64,000 nucleotides of DNA from contig JBBMOL010000037.1 of NCBI GenBank assembly GCA_037954665.1, positions 62,001-126,000 on the forward strand, given 5' to 3'. This stretch comes from Laguncularia racemosa (Eukaryota > Streptophyta > Magnoliopsida > Myrtales > Combretaceae). The notes under the pieces were generated by a model. The model ran no database searches. It saw nothing but the letters and a program-made list of their open reading frames with translations, and was not told where the DNA came from. This document shows, one piece after another, positions 21,779 to 33,388 of this stretch (position 1 is the first letter of the stretch; every line of letters begins with the position of its first letter). Made by a program: the position numbers and the translations under genes.

Positions 21779-22804
21779 ATCCGACAAGACTTATCATTAA
21801 GGCAATAACTAAAAGATTTCGAATCTTGGCGATGAGGACCCATTTTGAGTAAATCGACCCTGGAATTATTCGTTTACTAACCTCTTTATCTTATTCATGT
21901 ATTTTATATTCTAACAGGAATACTTATCATGCTTTACAGGGCAATGGACAAACTCACTTAAACTCAGCTTGTGGGTTATCCATGGACCGACCTGAACCGG
22001 CGATGAGTTGGGCTGATGGATCCTATAGAAGACCAGCATCTTGAAAAGCATTTCTTTTATGTATTTTTCATTTTTATAAACTATTTTTGGTTGTATTTGG
22101 TTTTGGGACACTTTTATTTCCTTGAAATTTTCATTTAGGGTTAGCCACCTTAAAAGTGGCAAACTTATAATTTTGAGCACTTTTTAACCCTAGGAGTAGC
22201 AAGTATAAATACTTGCTTAAGAGAGGGTTTGAGGAGGCTAATTTTGCAGAACAAACACTTCACATTTCGTGAGAGGGCTTAGGGTTTCCTAATTCCAAAA
22301 TTCTCTTATCAATTTCAATCCCAAGAAGTTGAAATTGTAGCGAGTGCAACAAGGAGAAATCGTGAGTAATATCGATTCATCTTTGTTGTTGTTCATTTCT
22401 TCTCTAGTGAGTCATATCTAGGGTTGATTTGAATCTTTCATAGACTTATTAGTGATTGTAATTCGTGGATAATCATCTTGTAAAGGTTGATTGTTCATTG
22501 AGATTGAATGCTTCTTAGTGATTGGCGTGAATTGGCATTATTGGAAGGATTTGAGATCATGGTTTTTGTGCTTGTCTTATTGCTTCCTTTTGATCTGATT
22601 TTACGTGAACTTCATCTTCTCTTGTGGTTATTTGGTTAATATTATCATTAGAGATTACAATTAAATCATTTGGACAACATTTTCCATCAAAATCTTCAAA
22701 GGTGTCACGAGAATTGTTTACTAGGTGGACCGGTTTTTGTGATTGAATTGGGATTGTTTTCTTGAGTCTTTTGATTGTGCTTCAAAGTGGAATTAGGCAC
22801 ATCA
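21779..22804 (+). repeat. E2 5' LTR, 5' end truncated
   Basis: It starts inside the LTR at ATCCGACAAGAC and ends AATTAGGCACATCA, about 15 bp shorter than the 3' LTR. It has no PBS extension. Confidence 0.92.
22201..22214 (+). promoter_or_regulatory. E2 5' LTR TATA motif
   Basis: AAGTATAAATACTT, same position as in sister LTRs. Confidence 0.6.
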
Positions 22805-22809
22805 TATTT

Positions 22810-22821
22810 TGGTATCAGAGC
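22810..22821 (+). other. E2 primer-binding site
   Basis: TGGTATCAGAGC, five bases after the LTR end. Confidence 0.94.
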
Positions 22822-23593
22822 TCTTGTTGAGAGAAGGGAATTGGTTGTATTCAATTTCGTGGAAGTGATCATCAATTAGGATTGATCAAGTGAAAACCGC
22901 AACTGTGTTGTTGTTGTTGTTTAAGATTGCGAAATTACTTTGGATTGGGATTTGATTTGCTGATTGTTGGAGTTGATTTGGGAAGGATATTATATCACTT
23001 TTTGGACACTAATTCATGTGGAAGAGCAGAAGTATAAAGTGAAGTTTACTTTAGCAATTTTTTGAACTTGTAAAACTTACCAATTCTTGCCGTGAAGTAG
23101 CTTGTGGCGTGAGGAGTTGTGTTGTTTGTTGTCTTTGAATTCCAATTGTGTAATTCTGAATTGGTGAAGTACAATTTGCAGATTACATTAAGTTTGATTA
23201 GTAAGGAATTATTTGAATTCAAATCATATGCAATTATGTTGTGGGAGTTAATGATTGCTATTTGAATTTGAATTCATTGTTACCAATTGAGGAAGGCTTG
23301 CAATAAGTGAAGTTATTTGAATTTCAAATTAAAAGTTGCTGCCTATAGTGGGATTCGGAATTCATTTTGGGAAAGCTACTTATTAATCTTTTGTCTTCAT
23401 TATTTGCCATGGAAGTTGAAGACTACTTGTAATCAATATTCACCTTGTTGTTGCCGTAGAAGTGATACATCTTAATTGTTGTTGTTGCTTGTATGTTGCC
23501 GTGGAGTGAATTTGTGGAAATTAAGTTTGTTGCACCGTGATCATAAAAGGAGTGGGGAATATTGTTCACGTGTTGATTGAGTTGAATTCCACA
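22822..23593 (+). other. E2 untranslated leader
   Basis: About 0.77 kb, closely matching the leader of E7 (51589 to about 52250) before the two diverge. No gag. Confidence 0.8.
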
Positions 23594-24781
23594 ATGTCTA
23601 GTGAAATGCTTCAATATGCTAATGTATTGCGACGCTCATTAAGTACACTTGCTAGTAAGGAGGAAGAACAAAGGGAAAATTTATTCCACACTTCTTGTAG
23701 GATACAAGGAAATTTGTGTATCCTAATAATAGATGGTGGTAGTTGTACTAATGTAGTAGCTGCATCGTTGGTATCGAGGCTAAAGCTTTCAACTATTCCA
23801 CATCCTAAACCTTATAAACTACATTGGCTTAACGATCAAGGGAGTTTGTATGTTACCTAAAGAGCTAGGGTACCCTTCAGTATAGGGGACAAGTATTGTG
23901 ATGAAATTGAGTGTAATATCTTGCCCATGTGTGCATCTCATATTTTGCTTGGTAGACCTTGGTTATATGACAGGAAGGTCTTACATGATGGCTTCAGAAA
24001 TACATATTTGTTTCAAAAGGAGGGTAAGCGAATTATTCTGAATCCTATGCCACCTTCAGAGGTCCATAATGTCCAGCAACAGATTAATCGACCATCCGAG
24101 GATAAGAAGGCTTTGATTCAAAATAACGTCTCTGAGGGGAAAAAGGTATTGTTGATGGAACAGAGTCAGATGAGTCAATCATTAGAGGGCCAAACTGTTC
24201 AGAGACAGTTATGTTCACCTTCAGAGGTTTCAGAGGGTAATGAGCAGTTGGGCCAACCATTAGAAGACCCTGAAGATCAGCATCATATAGATGAGTCAGA
24301 AAAAGAGAAAACAAACTCAATGGAATGGGTTGAGATAGGGGAGACATCAGTAGATAATGAGTCCATGTTTGTGTTGCAGATGAGATACATCCTAGAAATG
24401 GAGGAGAGAAAACAATCACCTACTATGGTATTCCAGATATTGGGATTCTGTAGAGATACTTCTTCAGATGGATTGCTTTTAGAAAATAGAGTCTCTACTG
24501 CATTTTATCTGCCAGATTTGAGGACAAATCTTTTTGAGGCCCGAGGAGATGATAGGAATCAAAATCCGACAAAACTTATCATTAAGGCAATAACTAAAGG
24601 ATTTCGAATCTTAGCGATGAGGACCCATTTTGAGCACATCGACCCTAGAATTATTCGTTTACTAACCTCTTTTATCTTATTCATGTATTTTATATTCCAA
24701 CAGGAATACTTATCATGCTTTACAGGGCAATGGACAAACTCACTTAAACTCAGCTTGTGGGATATCCATGGACCGACCTGA
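23594..24781 (+). pseudogene. pol: E2 fused PR - linker - IN C-terminus ORF, single stop
   Basis: The start is ATG 23594 (MSSEMLQYANVLRRSLST), shared by sister copies; the open frame begins slightly upstream at 23537. PR covers about residues 10-150: NLFHTSCRIQGNLC, LIIDGGSCTNVV with the catalytic Asp kept, ASHILLGRPWLYDR, LHDGFRNTYLF. Then come 13-residue PSE/QPLE linker units, an acidic stretch, the RT-N-edge remnant (VFQILGF) fused to the IN C-terminus (RVSTAFYL, NLFEARGDD), and a tail in the LTR ending after a hydrophobic run (LLTSFILFMYFIF). The only stop before 24781 is TAA at 23858-23860, where sister copies have CAA. It is the best preserved frame of the deleted lineage. A functional protease alone is conceivable in its ancestor; none is claimed here. 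Confidence 0.85.
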
Positions 24782-25590
24782 ACCGACGATGAGCTGGGCT
24801 GATGGATCCTATAGAAGACCGGCATCTTGAAAAGCATTTCTTTTATGTATTTTTCATTTTTATGAACTATTTTTGGTTGTATTTGGTTTTGGGAGACTTT
24901 TATTTCCTTATAATTTTCATTTAGGGTTAGCCACCTTAAAAGTGGTAAACTTGTAATTTTGAGCACTTTTTAACCCTAGGAGTAGCAAGTATAAATACTT
25001 GCTTAAGAGAGGGTTTGAGGAGGCTAATTTTGCAGAAAAAACACTTCACATTTCATGAGAGGGCTTAGGGTTTCCTAATTCCAAAATTATCTTATCAATT
25101 TCAATCCCAAGAAGTTGAAATTGTGGCGAGTGCAACAAGGAGAAATCGTGAGTAATATCGATTCATCTTTGTTGTTGTTCATTTCTTCTCTAGTGAGTCA
25201 TATCTAGGGTTGATTTGAATCTTTCTTGGACTTATTAGTGATTGTAATTCGTAGATAATCATCTTGTAAAGGTTGATTGTTCATTGAGATTGAATGCTTC
25301 TTAGTGATTGGTGTGAATTGGCATTATTGGAAGGATTTGAGATCACGGTTTTTGTGCTTGTCTTATTGCTTCCTTTTGATCTGATTTTACGTGAACTTCA
25401 TCTTCTCTTGTGGTTATTTGGTTAATATTATCATTAGAGATTACAATTAAATCATTTGGACAACATTTTCCATCAAAATCTTCAAAGGTGTCACGAGAAT
25501 TGTTTACTAGGTGGACCGGTTTTTGTGATTGAATTGGGATTGTTTTCTTGAGTCTTTTGATTGTGCTTCAAAGTGGAATTAGGCACATCA
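24550..25590 (+). repeat. E2 3' LTR (1041 bp)
   Basis: TGATAGGAATCAAAATCC to TTAGGCACATCA, directly after the polypurine tract. The TATA motif is at 24987-25000. The pol frame overlaps its first 232 bp. Confidence 0.95.
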
Positions 25591-26781
25591 TATAGTCATA
25601 AAAAACATAAAATATAAGTTGTAGTAAAGAAATTAAATTTAAATTGGTAACAATTCACATTAAAAGTTATATACTTATAATACAAATAAGTTAATATAAG
25701 TTGTTAAACTAATGAATAAAATTGCAATATAAATGACAATACCAATATAAAGTGCATTACAATATAAATTTTAATAGTAATATACAATGATAAAAAAAAA
25801 AAAAACCATTAACTATCTTTGTTACAACTTGACGGATACCCTAGATGTAACAACTCATCATATACTGTATAAAAACTTGAGAATAACCCCCTTATTATTC
25901 TGGGATTTAACATACGACATATAAGGTATGCTCACATCTAGTTATGTTGTGTAGGACTTGTCTTATCCAAGCAATTCAGAAGCAATATAATTAAAATAGT
26001 CCATATCAAATATCATAATACTCAAGGAAGTCATCCTAATAAACTTGATCAAAGTTTCACATAGCTTCTTAAGGAAAATCACCAAATCAACCTCTCAATA
26101 GAACTAATCATCTTGCAAAAACCTTAACCAGCGAAATGAATTAGTCCCTAAATCTAGAAAAACTTATCTCAAGATAGTTAAATAAGGTTAAGATACTAGA
26201 GTTGACTTAGTTCATCAATAATTGACTTTTGTCAACTCCATATTAAATAAGGAAAGGCTTGAGTTGACTTGGGTCTATCAGTATAAAAACTCAAGTTGAT
26301 CAAAGTAAACTCTTGAGTTGACTTAAAAGCTTTCGAGTAACGATGTAAGTTGACTTGCTCATAGAACCAAGTAGACCCAACTAATCTTAAACTTGTGAGA
26401 TGGATCTTAATAATCTAAGCATGCAAATCAAAATTGAATTCCATAAGAAAACTAACATTTTTACCAATTAATACCAACTCCTTGCACTTTCATTCAATCT
26501 TAAACTGAGTTATTAGATGATAGTAAGATCCTTATCTAAATTAGATTATCTTATCAAAAAAGAAAACAAGTATGAACACTTGATAGATTTAGTCTAGAAA
26601 TCAAATTCTAAGATCACAAATTCTGGCCTAAATATCATGTATAATTGCTAAGGATTTTCGTAGGTGGTTTTTTTAGCAATCTATTAGATAAGGAAAAAAA
26701 CCAAAAATTTAGCTCCAAATGAACTCGAGTAAGGTCAAGCAGCTAGAGAAACTTGATATTTTATAAGTTGACCTTAGTTAA
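25591..26781. other. No gene; TTGACTT-rich sequence and an old repeat piece
   Basis: 25845-25960 resembles 56135-56250 (both with ACTGTATAAAAAC and a following ACTCACATCTA-like or GCTCACATCTA stretch). From about 26190 TTGACTT/AAGTCAA motifs are frequent, continuing at 28158 beyond S3. Confidence 0.5.
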
Positions 26782-28157
26782 TGTTGATGACTGTAATCAC
26801 ACAAATTTTAAAATCCTTTTCTACGACTCTCTTTTACGATCAATTAGGCAAGCGCACCTATTAATTGTAATAGTATAGAGTTGAGTTCAGATATCATTCC
26901 TCTAAGGATCAACAAGTACTAATAATAACTCTAAACCAACTATCCAACTGCACAATTTCGAAAGATTCAATTTAAATTAGAAACACTTGACAAAACCTAT
27001 AGCAATTAAAATTAACACAATAACTTGATTACTAAATCCGATAATTAAAAGCATACCCAACCCTTACTAGTCCTCTAATTGTCATGTGACTTCACCCTTT
27101 CAATAAATTAGTTAACGAGAAATGGTTGTCTCTAAACCGTGGAATATCTAACACTAAGCCAATATTCCTTCCAGATTTATTAGCTCCTAACCTTAATCGC
27201 ATTAATAAAGATCCCTCTTTTATCAAAATCGATTAAAATTGCATTAACACTCTTGAACCCTCCATCAGGTCGAATTATCTAATTTAACCTAATACGAAAA
27301 ATTCATGTTCTCTATCCCTAGATTACATATGAATTCCTTTATTCATGCACGATCTATTCAAACAAGAGATTTTCCAATCAACTTCTAAGAAATCAATGCA
27401 AACTCAATGCTAGCCATACATCAAATTAGCAACACTAAATGAACAACAGGAATAAATTCAGAGAATTCCACTATTCATTAACTATGCAATCAATCTAATA
27501 TTACATGATAATTAGGGTTCGTAAGGTTCAAGTATGAAATAAATTAGCCACTCATGGTTTTCAAGTTACAAATCAATGAAGATGAAAAACTCGTGTGCAT
27601 AAACCCTTCGGAAGAGAAAGATGAATCCATTGATGTTGCTTTTTCCTTCGATAATCTTTCCTTGGTCTCCTCCTCTTCTTCTTTTTGTTATTTTTTTTCT
27701 ATCTTCTTCAGGTTAGGAACTCCCCTCACTTAGAAAACAAAGAGATATATATATGGAAAATGAAAAATCTCCTGAAACGACCAAACTTTTCCATATACAC
27801 GGTCTCGACCCATGGTTATACATGGCCATGCCTTGCAATAGTGTCTGAAGTGAATAAGCCAACATACGGCCGTGCCTTCAACCATGTAAGCTTCTGTTGG
27901 TTTTTCAAACTCAACACACGACCGTGCTTGGAAATACACGCCCGTGTACTTCCCCTGTTCCTTCCAAAAAAGCATTTTTCTTCGTGTATTCTTCTCCGAT
28001 CTCAATCCAAGTCGATATCTCCTCTCAAAATAGTGGTCCCCATCCCTGAAACTGAAATATTTCTCTTTTAAGTATCAAAATTCTTCAAGATAACATCAAC
28101 TTATTACACAAACAACTAGAATTCATCTAAAATACAAGTGTTAATTTATACTTATTA
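26782..28157 (-). mobile_element. S3: probable solo LTR (about 1.38 kb)
   Basis: The minus-strand start TAATAAGTATAAA is probably a decayed TGATAAG; the end is GTCATCAACA. Flanks are GTTAA (26777-26781) and GTCAA (28158-28162), a 4/5 match. The interior matches S4 around GGCAAG[C/T]GCACCTAT. The TTGACTT-rich sequence resumes immediately on the other side. The plus-strand open frame at 27685-28071 and its antisense have no known domain. CATACGGCCGTG- and ACACGCCCGTGT-type motifs lie at 27860-27950. Confidence 0.6.
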
Positions 28158-28662
28158 GTCAACTTAGTTAAACTAAAAGTCAACTTGAGTCAGCTAACTT
28201 TACCCAACTCACTAACATAAGTCTTCCATACAATACCCCCATGAAGACTTGAGTAAACTTAAAGCAATGGAGCTAAAACCCAAGTTAATTTAATCTAAAC
28301 TACCTTAAATTAACTTGATTAAAATAGGATAAATACCTGCAAATATCATGAAAAAAATTAGAGTTTTAGAGTCTTATAAACAAAAGGAAAATTACATGTA
28401 AATCTCATCTCCAAAAACACCTTTTTATTAACCTTATTTCATCCCATGTTTGAGGCCATCTTACCTAATCTTAACCTAATCAAAATTAACCCAAAATTTA
28501 CCATGATTAAGCTAAGGATTTTAACTACAAATATATGGAATTTCAGCCTAAGAGACAACCTAGAAGTTACTGAAATCTGCCCTCCTCTATTAACTATGTC
28601 AGCATCATGTGATTTTATCCATATGTCCTTATTAACCTTATCTTATCTTATGCAATCACTAC
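28158..28662. other. No gene; continuation of TTGACTT-rich sequence
   Basis: Continues the 26190-26781 composition up to the E3 LTR. Short open frames only. Confidence 0.5.
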
Positions 28663-29395
28663 TAATGTGCTTAAGACCAATTATAAGTTCATAAATACAA
28701 ATGAGGATCTAATTGAATGATACACGATCGAAACGTCGTGAACCTTAAATTGAAAACGAAACCTAAAAGGGCATGAAAAAGGATAGAAAAAGAAGAAATA
28801 ATTCCTCACAAGATATTACTCACTAATTGGAATTAGGATGGATTTGATGTTGTTAATATTACACACAACAAGGATCAAATCCCACTCGCCACACTTCAAG
28901 AAGAAATGATAACAGCAAATAGCATGAAAGGATGTATCCCTCATGGTTTCAATATCTAAAAAATGATGTCTCAAAAGTTCTTTACAAAACTGAATTAGCA
29001 AGTATTTATACCTTACTCTAAATAAGGAAATTGCAATAACACCAAATAGTAAAAAACCAATCCTATGAGTCCTTTGAAGAACCAATTCTCCACGTGAAAG
29101 AGGAACGAAGATGGACGATTTTGTCAAGTGAAATGCAAGTGAAATAAAGGCTGGTTCCTCTTGTCTTTGTAGGTTCAAGTATATCTTACACATTTAAGAT
29201 TAGTATGTTGGTTTACCATCTTGTAAAACCAACAAATGTACCTATTGAAATGCAAAACAATTATACAATGGAAACGAAGACACTAAACAAATATCTTCAG
29301 GGTCTAATTGTTCAAAGAGGACCCTCATCGCCAAATTTTGTAATCCTTTGGCTCTTGCCCTAGTGATGGGTCTTGTAGGTATATGATTCCTATCA
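28663..29395 (-). repeat. E3 3' LTR (733 bp)
   Basis: The minus-strand start TGATAGGAATCATATACC lies next to the tract (29396-29409) and the end is CTTAAGCACATTA, where CACATCA has decayed. It is shorter than the sister LTRs and matches 39474-39714 over its first 240 plus-strand bases. Confidence 0.85.
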
Positions 29396-29396
29396 T

Positions 29397-30560
29397 CTCC
29401 TTAGGCTTGTAGAAGATTTTCCCTCAAATCTGGTAGGTCTTCATGAATGTCATTTGACAAATAGGGTGATAGATTTGCAACATTGAATGTAGCAAAAACG
29501 TCGTATCCTCTTAGCAATTCTATCATGTATGCATTGTTGTTGATATGTTTAATAATTCTGAAAGATCCATCTGCTCTTGGTGATAGCTTTTGTGACTTCT
29601 TGTGAGGAAACCTATCTTTATTGAGATTAATCTAGACTAGATCACCTAGATTATAAATTATGGTTTTCTTATTTTTGTTTCCATGAAGTTTCTACTATTT
29701 TTATCTTTTCTGAAGATGTTCAGCTGTCTTCTGATGAAGTTTTTGAATCTCCTAGGCTCATTTTACTCCACTCAAGCTTTCTTCCTTTATTACCAGATTA
29801 GCTATGAAATCCAATGGAAGAGTAGGATTATAGCCATACACAACTTCAAAGGGAGACTTACTGGTTGAACTATGAGTAGACCTATTGTAAGCAAACTTAA
29901 CAATAGGAAGACACAAGTTCTAATTAGTAAGATTCTTGCTAACCGTTGCTGTCAGTAAGGTACCAAGAGTACGATTAACAACCTTCATCTAGCCATTAGT
30001 CTGTGTGTGGCAAGAGGTACTATACATGAGTTTAATACCAAGTCTTCTCTATAGTGTCCTCCAGAAAAAGCTAAGAAACTTAGTGTCTCTATCAGATACT
30101 ATGCTATGTGGAACATCATGTAGTTCCATAATTTCTTACATAAAAAGGTTAGCTATAAAAAGTACATCATCCGTTTTGTGGAAAGGCACAAAATGGTACA
30201 TTTTATTGAGTCGATTAACAACAATCATAATAGAATCCTTCTCCCTTTGTGTCTTAGGCAGACCCAAAATAAAATCCATGTTGATATTAGTCAAAGTCTG
30301 AGTAGGTATAGGCAAAGGCATATATTAACCTCGAACCCCTTTCTTTCCTTTTGCTCTTTTACATACCCTACACCATTCCAACACCTTATGAACATCCTTT
30401 ATCATGCCCCTCCAATAAAAATGTTCTTTTAACAAATCCAGAGTCCTTTTTTCACCAAAATGACTAGATAACCCTCTAGCATGTGCTTCCCTCACCAATA
30501 ATTCTCTCACAGATCCATAAGGTATACAAAATTTTTCAACTGTATACAAAAAAACCATTA
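29397..30560 (-). pseudogene. pol: E3 integrase remnant
   Basis: In order on the minus strand: zinc-binding domain with REAHARGLSSHFG and WCRVCKRAKG (HHCC pattern); catalytic core start NMDFILGLPKTQREKDSIM with the first Asp; second region DVPHSIVSDRDTKF carrying the second Asp; third region around TNG with NRTLGTL; then the C-terminal domain (GDLV, SPRADGSFRIIKHIN, VFATFNVANLSPYL) and a terminal DLRENLLQA. Several stops occur. Unlike E6 it keeps the whole core. I see no chromodomain. Confidence 0.87.
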
Positions 30561-31090
30561 ATCATATAATACCCTTCAAATTTTTTTCCCCTGGAACATT
30601 TCTCAACCACTACTTTCAAATATTCATCATGCATATATTATTCCTTTAGCAATTCAAACCCAAGTAGTTTCAACTATAGAGAGGTGATAAGTACATACCT
30701 GCATGATAAGGCGTCAGCTACCATATTCATGTTACCCTTCTTATACTTAATCACATATGAAAAACTGTTTAGAAACTCAACCCATTTGGCTTAACATTTT
30801 GAAAGATTTTTTTTACCCTTGAAATGTTTTAAGGATTCATGATCTGTATAGATAATAAATTCTTTGGAAGAAGATAATCTTACCATGTTATCAATGCCCT
30901 CACTAAGGAATAGAATTCCTTATCATATATTGAGTAGTTTAGAGTTGCACCACTCAATGTTTCACTAAAATTCGCAATAGGCCTTTTATCTTGCATCAAC
31001 ACAATGTCAATCCCTATCTTTGAGGCATCATACTCTAATTCAAAAACCATATCAAAATCAAGTAAAACCAATACTGGAGCACTAGTAAGT
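30561..31090 (-). pseudogene. pol: E3 RNase H remnant
   Basis: [17 protein letters not shown] followed by [19 protein letters not shown] and [12 protein letters not shown] is the typical start of Ty3/gypsy RNase H, with the first catalytic Asp. The remainder is broken by stops. It would degrade the RNA strand during reverse transcription. Confidence 0.87.
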
Positions 31091-32059
31091 TTTACCTTTA
31101 TCTCTTCAAAACTCTTTTAGGCCTTCTCACCTCAAGTAAAAGGAACATTTTTCCTAGTTAGTTCAATTAAAGGACTGATAATACTATTGAAGTTATAGAC
31201 AATACATCTATAAAATGAAGCTAGTCCATGAAAACTTCTTACCTCAGTAATTGATTTTGGTGTTGGCCATTCTCTTATAGCCTCACTTTCTCCTCATCAA
31301 CCTTTAAACCAAAACAAGATATAATAAATCTTGAAAATAATGTTACCTTAGTTTGGTGGGAAGAACACTTCTGGAGATTAGCATACAACTATAGTGCCCT
31401 CAATACTGAAAATACAGCCTGTAGATGCCCTACATGATTTTCTAGGTTTTCATCGTATATAAAAATGCCATCAAAATAAACAACAACACATTTACCCAAA
31501 AACTCCTTCATTACATAATTCATTATCTCATAAAAGTACTAGGATCATTAGTCAAACCAAATAGCATGACCATCCATTCATATAATCCATGGCTTGTTTT
31601 AAAAGCAGTCTTCCACTCGTCTCCTTCTCTCATTTGAATTTGGTGATATTTGCTTTTAAGGTCTACCTTAGAGAATACCTATGCACCATATAGCTCACAT
31701 AACATCTCATCAAGTCTAGGAATAGGATACTTGTATTTGATGGTGATTTTGTTTATGCCTCGGTTATCAATGCACATCCTCTAAGTGCCATCCATCTTAG
31801 GGATAAAAAGGGTTGGAATAGCACAAGGATTGATACTCTCCTTAACAAAACCCCATTCTAGCAGCTCATCCACTTGACATTTCAATTCTTTAGCCTCCTC
31901 AGGATTCATGCGGTACGCAAATCGATTTGGTAAAACTGATCCAAGCTGGAAGTCAATGGCATGCTCAATACCTCTTCGAGGTGGCAATTCATCTATAAAA
32001 AGATCACTATAGTCATCTAGTACCTGAGATAATACAGGGGGGTAGATGCTCATGCCCAT
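31091..32059 (-). pseudogene. pol: E3 reverse transcriptase remnant
   Basis: It begins with ELPPRRGIEHAIDF, then YRMNPEEAKELK, VDELLEWGFVKESINPC, a WRMCID-like segment, [34 protein letters not shown] and the catalytic site YFDGIFIYDEN. The second Asp of the expected Y-x-D-D is Gly (codon 31467-31469). A frame change separates this region from RNase H. E4 lies 90 bp upstream. Confidence 0.88.
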
Positions 32060-32148
32060 CCATCTCTAGGGCATACCTCATCTGTAACAAATATACTGGT
32101 CTCTCATCTACTATGGCCTCCTCTAACTCATATTTTCCCACCAATAAG
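32060..32148 (-). other. pol: E3 PR-RT linker, right part
   Basis: The minus strand encodes LLVGKYELEEAIVDERPVYL, matching LLVGQFELG of E5 at the same place. The E4 target site ATAAG is at 32144-32148. Confidence 0.75.
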
Positions 32149-33371
32149 TGATAGGAATCAAAATCTGACAAGACCTATCATTAAGGCAAGAACTAAAGGA
32201 TTTCGAATCTTGGAGATGAGGGCCCATTTTGAGTAAATCGACCTTGGAATTATTCATTTACTAACCTCTTTTATCTTATTCATGTATTATATATTCCAAC
32301 ATGCACACTTATCATATTTTATGGGGTGATGGACAAACTCACTCAGACTTAGTTTATAGGTTATCCATGGACCGACTTGAATCGGCGATGAGTTGGGCCA
32401 ACGAATCTGATGGAAGAGCTTGCATGATGAAGACTATTTTCTTTTATTTTGTAATTTTTTTATGGACTATTTTATGTTGTGTTTTCTTTTGGGAAACTTT
32501 CATTTTGATTGTAATTTTCATTTAGGACTAGCCACCCTAAAAGTGGCATAATTGCAATTTTTGTGCATTTTCTAACCCTAAGGGCAGCAAGTATAAATAC
32601 TTGCTTCTAGTAGGGTTTGAGGAGGCCAAATTTTTCAGAATTGAGATACACTTTGCGTGAGGATTAGGGTTTTCCTAATTGTCATTAGACTCTTATCAAT
32701 TTCAATCCCAAGAGTTGAAATTATGGCGAGTGCAACACTTTGAAATTGTGAGTAATATCAATTTCATTTTGTTGTGATTTCTTTTCTTCTCTAGTGTGTA
32801 ATATCTACGGGTGAAATGTGATAGTTCTTGGTCAGATTTTTTATTGCATTTGTGATCAATTATCTTGTTATAAGGTTGATTGTTTTAGTACTTGATATCA
32901 TCATCTTCTTTTGTAACATGAATTGGGAATTATAGGAAGAAGTTGAAATCACGGTTTTGATCTATTATTCTTGATTTGATTCATGTGGATTTCACTTATA
33001 ATTGTTGTTATTTGGTAAAGATTACATATATGGATTGTTAATTGCATCATTTAACCTTTGGATTTTCATCAAAATTCCATTAGGGTCACGCAATTTCTTG
33101 ATTCCATTAGACCGGTTTTAATTATGAGTTGAGGTTTGTTTATTTGATTCACTTGCATATGCTTGGGCTTGGTTTTGAGCACATCATATTTTGGTATTAG
33201 AGCAATCTAATTTGGACACTTAAGATTGATCACATCCTCGTTGGAAGAATTGTTTATAAACATTAAGATTTTACACCATTGTTCATGTGATTGAGACTAG
33301 TTTGATTGACATTGCTTGTTTGTCTTTCAAATTGGTTTTGTATGTGCTTAATCTTGGTTTTAGGCACATCA
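32149..33371 (+). repeat. E4 5' LTR with internal PBS
   Basis: TGATAGGAATC to TTTTAGGCACATCA. An older end GAGCACATCA (to 33186) followed by TGGTATTAGAGC (33192-33203) lies inside it, so 33187-33371 is an extension. Confidence 0.93.
32589..32602 (+). promoter_or_regulatory. E4 5' LTR TATA motif
   Basis: AAGTATAAATACTT, conserved LTR position. Confidence 0.6.
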
Positions 33372-33376
33372 TCTTT

Positions 33377-33388
33377 TGGTATCAGAGC
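33377..33388 (+). other. E4 primer-binding site
   Basis: TGGTATCAGAGC five bases after the LTR end; it is perfect while the internal copy is decayed. Confidence 0.93.

Larger units (their letters stand above)
21779..25590 (+). mobile_element. E2: compact non-autonomous element (3.8 kb)
   Basis: 5' LTR 21779-22804 (first 14-15 bp missing), PBS 22810-22821, leader, one reading frame with PR, linker and IN C-terminal stub, polypurine tract 24536-24549, 3' LTR 24550-25590. It has no gag, RT, RNase H or IN core. The LTRs differ mainly by transitions. No duplication can be matched because the left end is damaged; the right flank is TATAG. Confidence 0.93.

Noticed and set aside
21764..21783. A target duplication for E2
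   Set aside because: The left end is truncated and CTATATAACAT cannot be matched convincingly with TATAG on the right.
27685..28071. 128-codon plus-strand frame as a gene
   Set aside because: It lies inside solo LTR S3 and has an open antisense partner; no recognisable domain.
28816..29193. 125-codon minus-strand frame as a host gene
   Set aside because: It lies inside the E3 3' LTR.
29683..30432. Plus-strand open frames as genes
   Set aside because: Antisense to the E3 integrase, whose motifs are on the minus strand.
29400..30560. Chromodomain at the E3 or E6 integrase C-terminus
   Set aside because: After the ATFNV..LSPYL region only a short DLR.NLL tail follows; no chromodomain motif seen. 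Placement in a specific chromovirus clade is left open.
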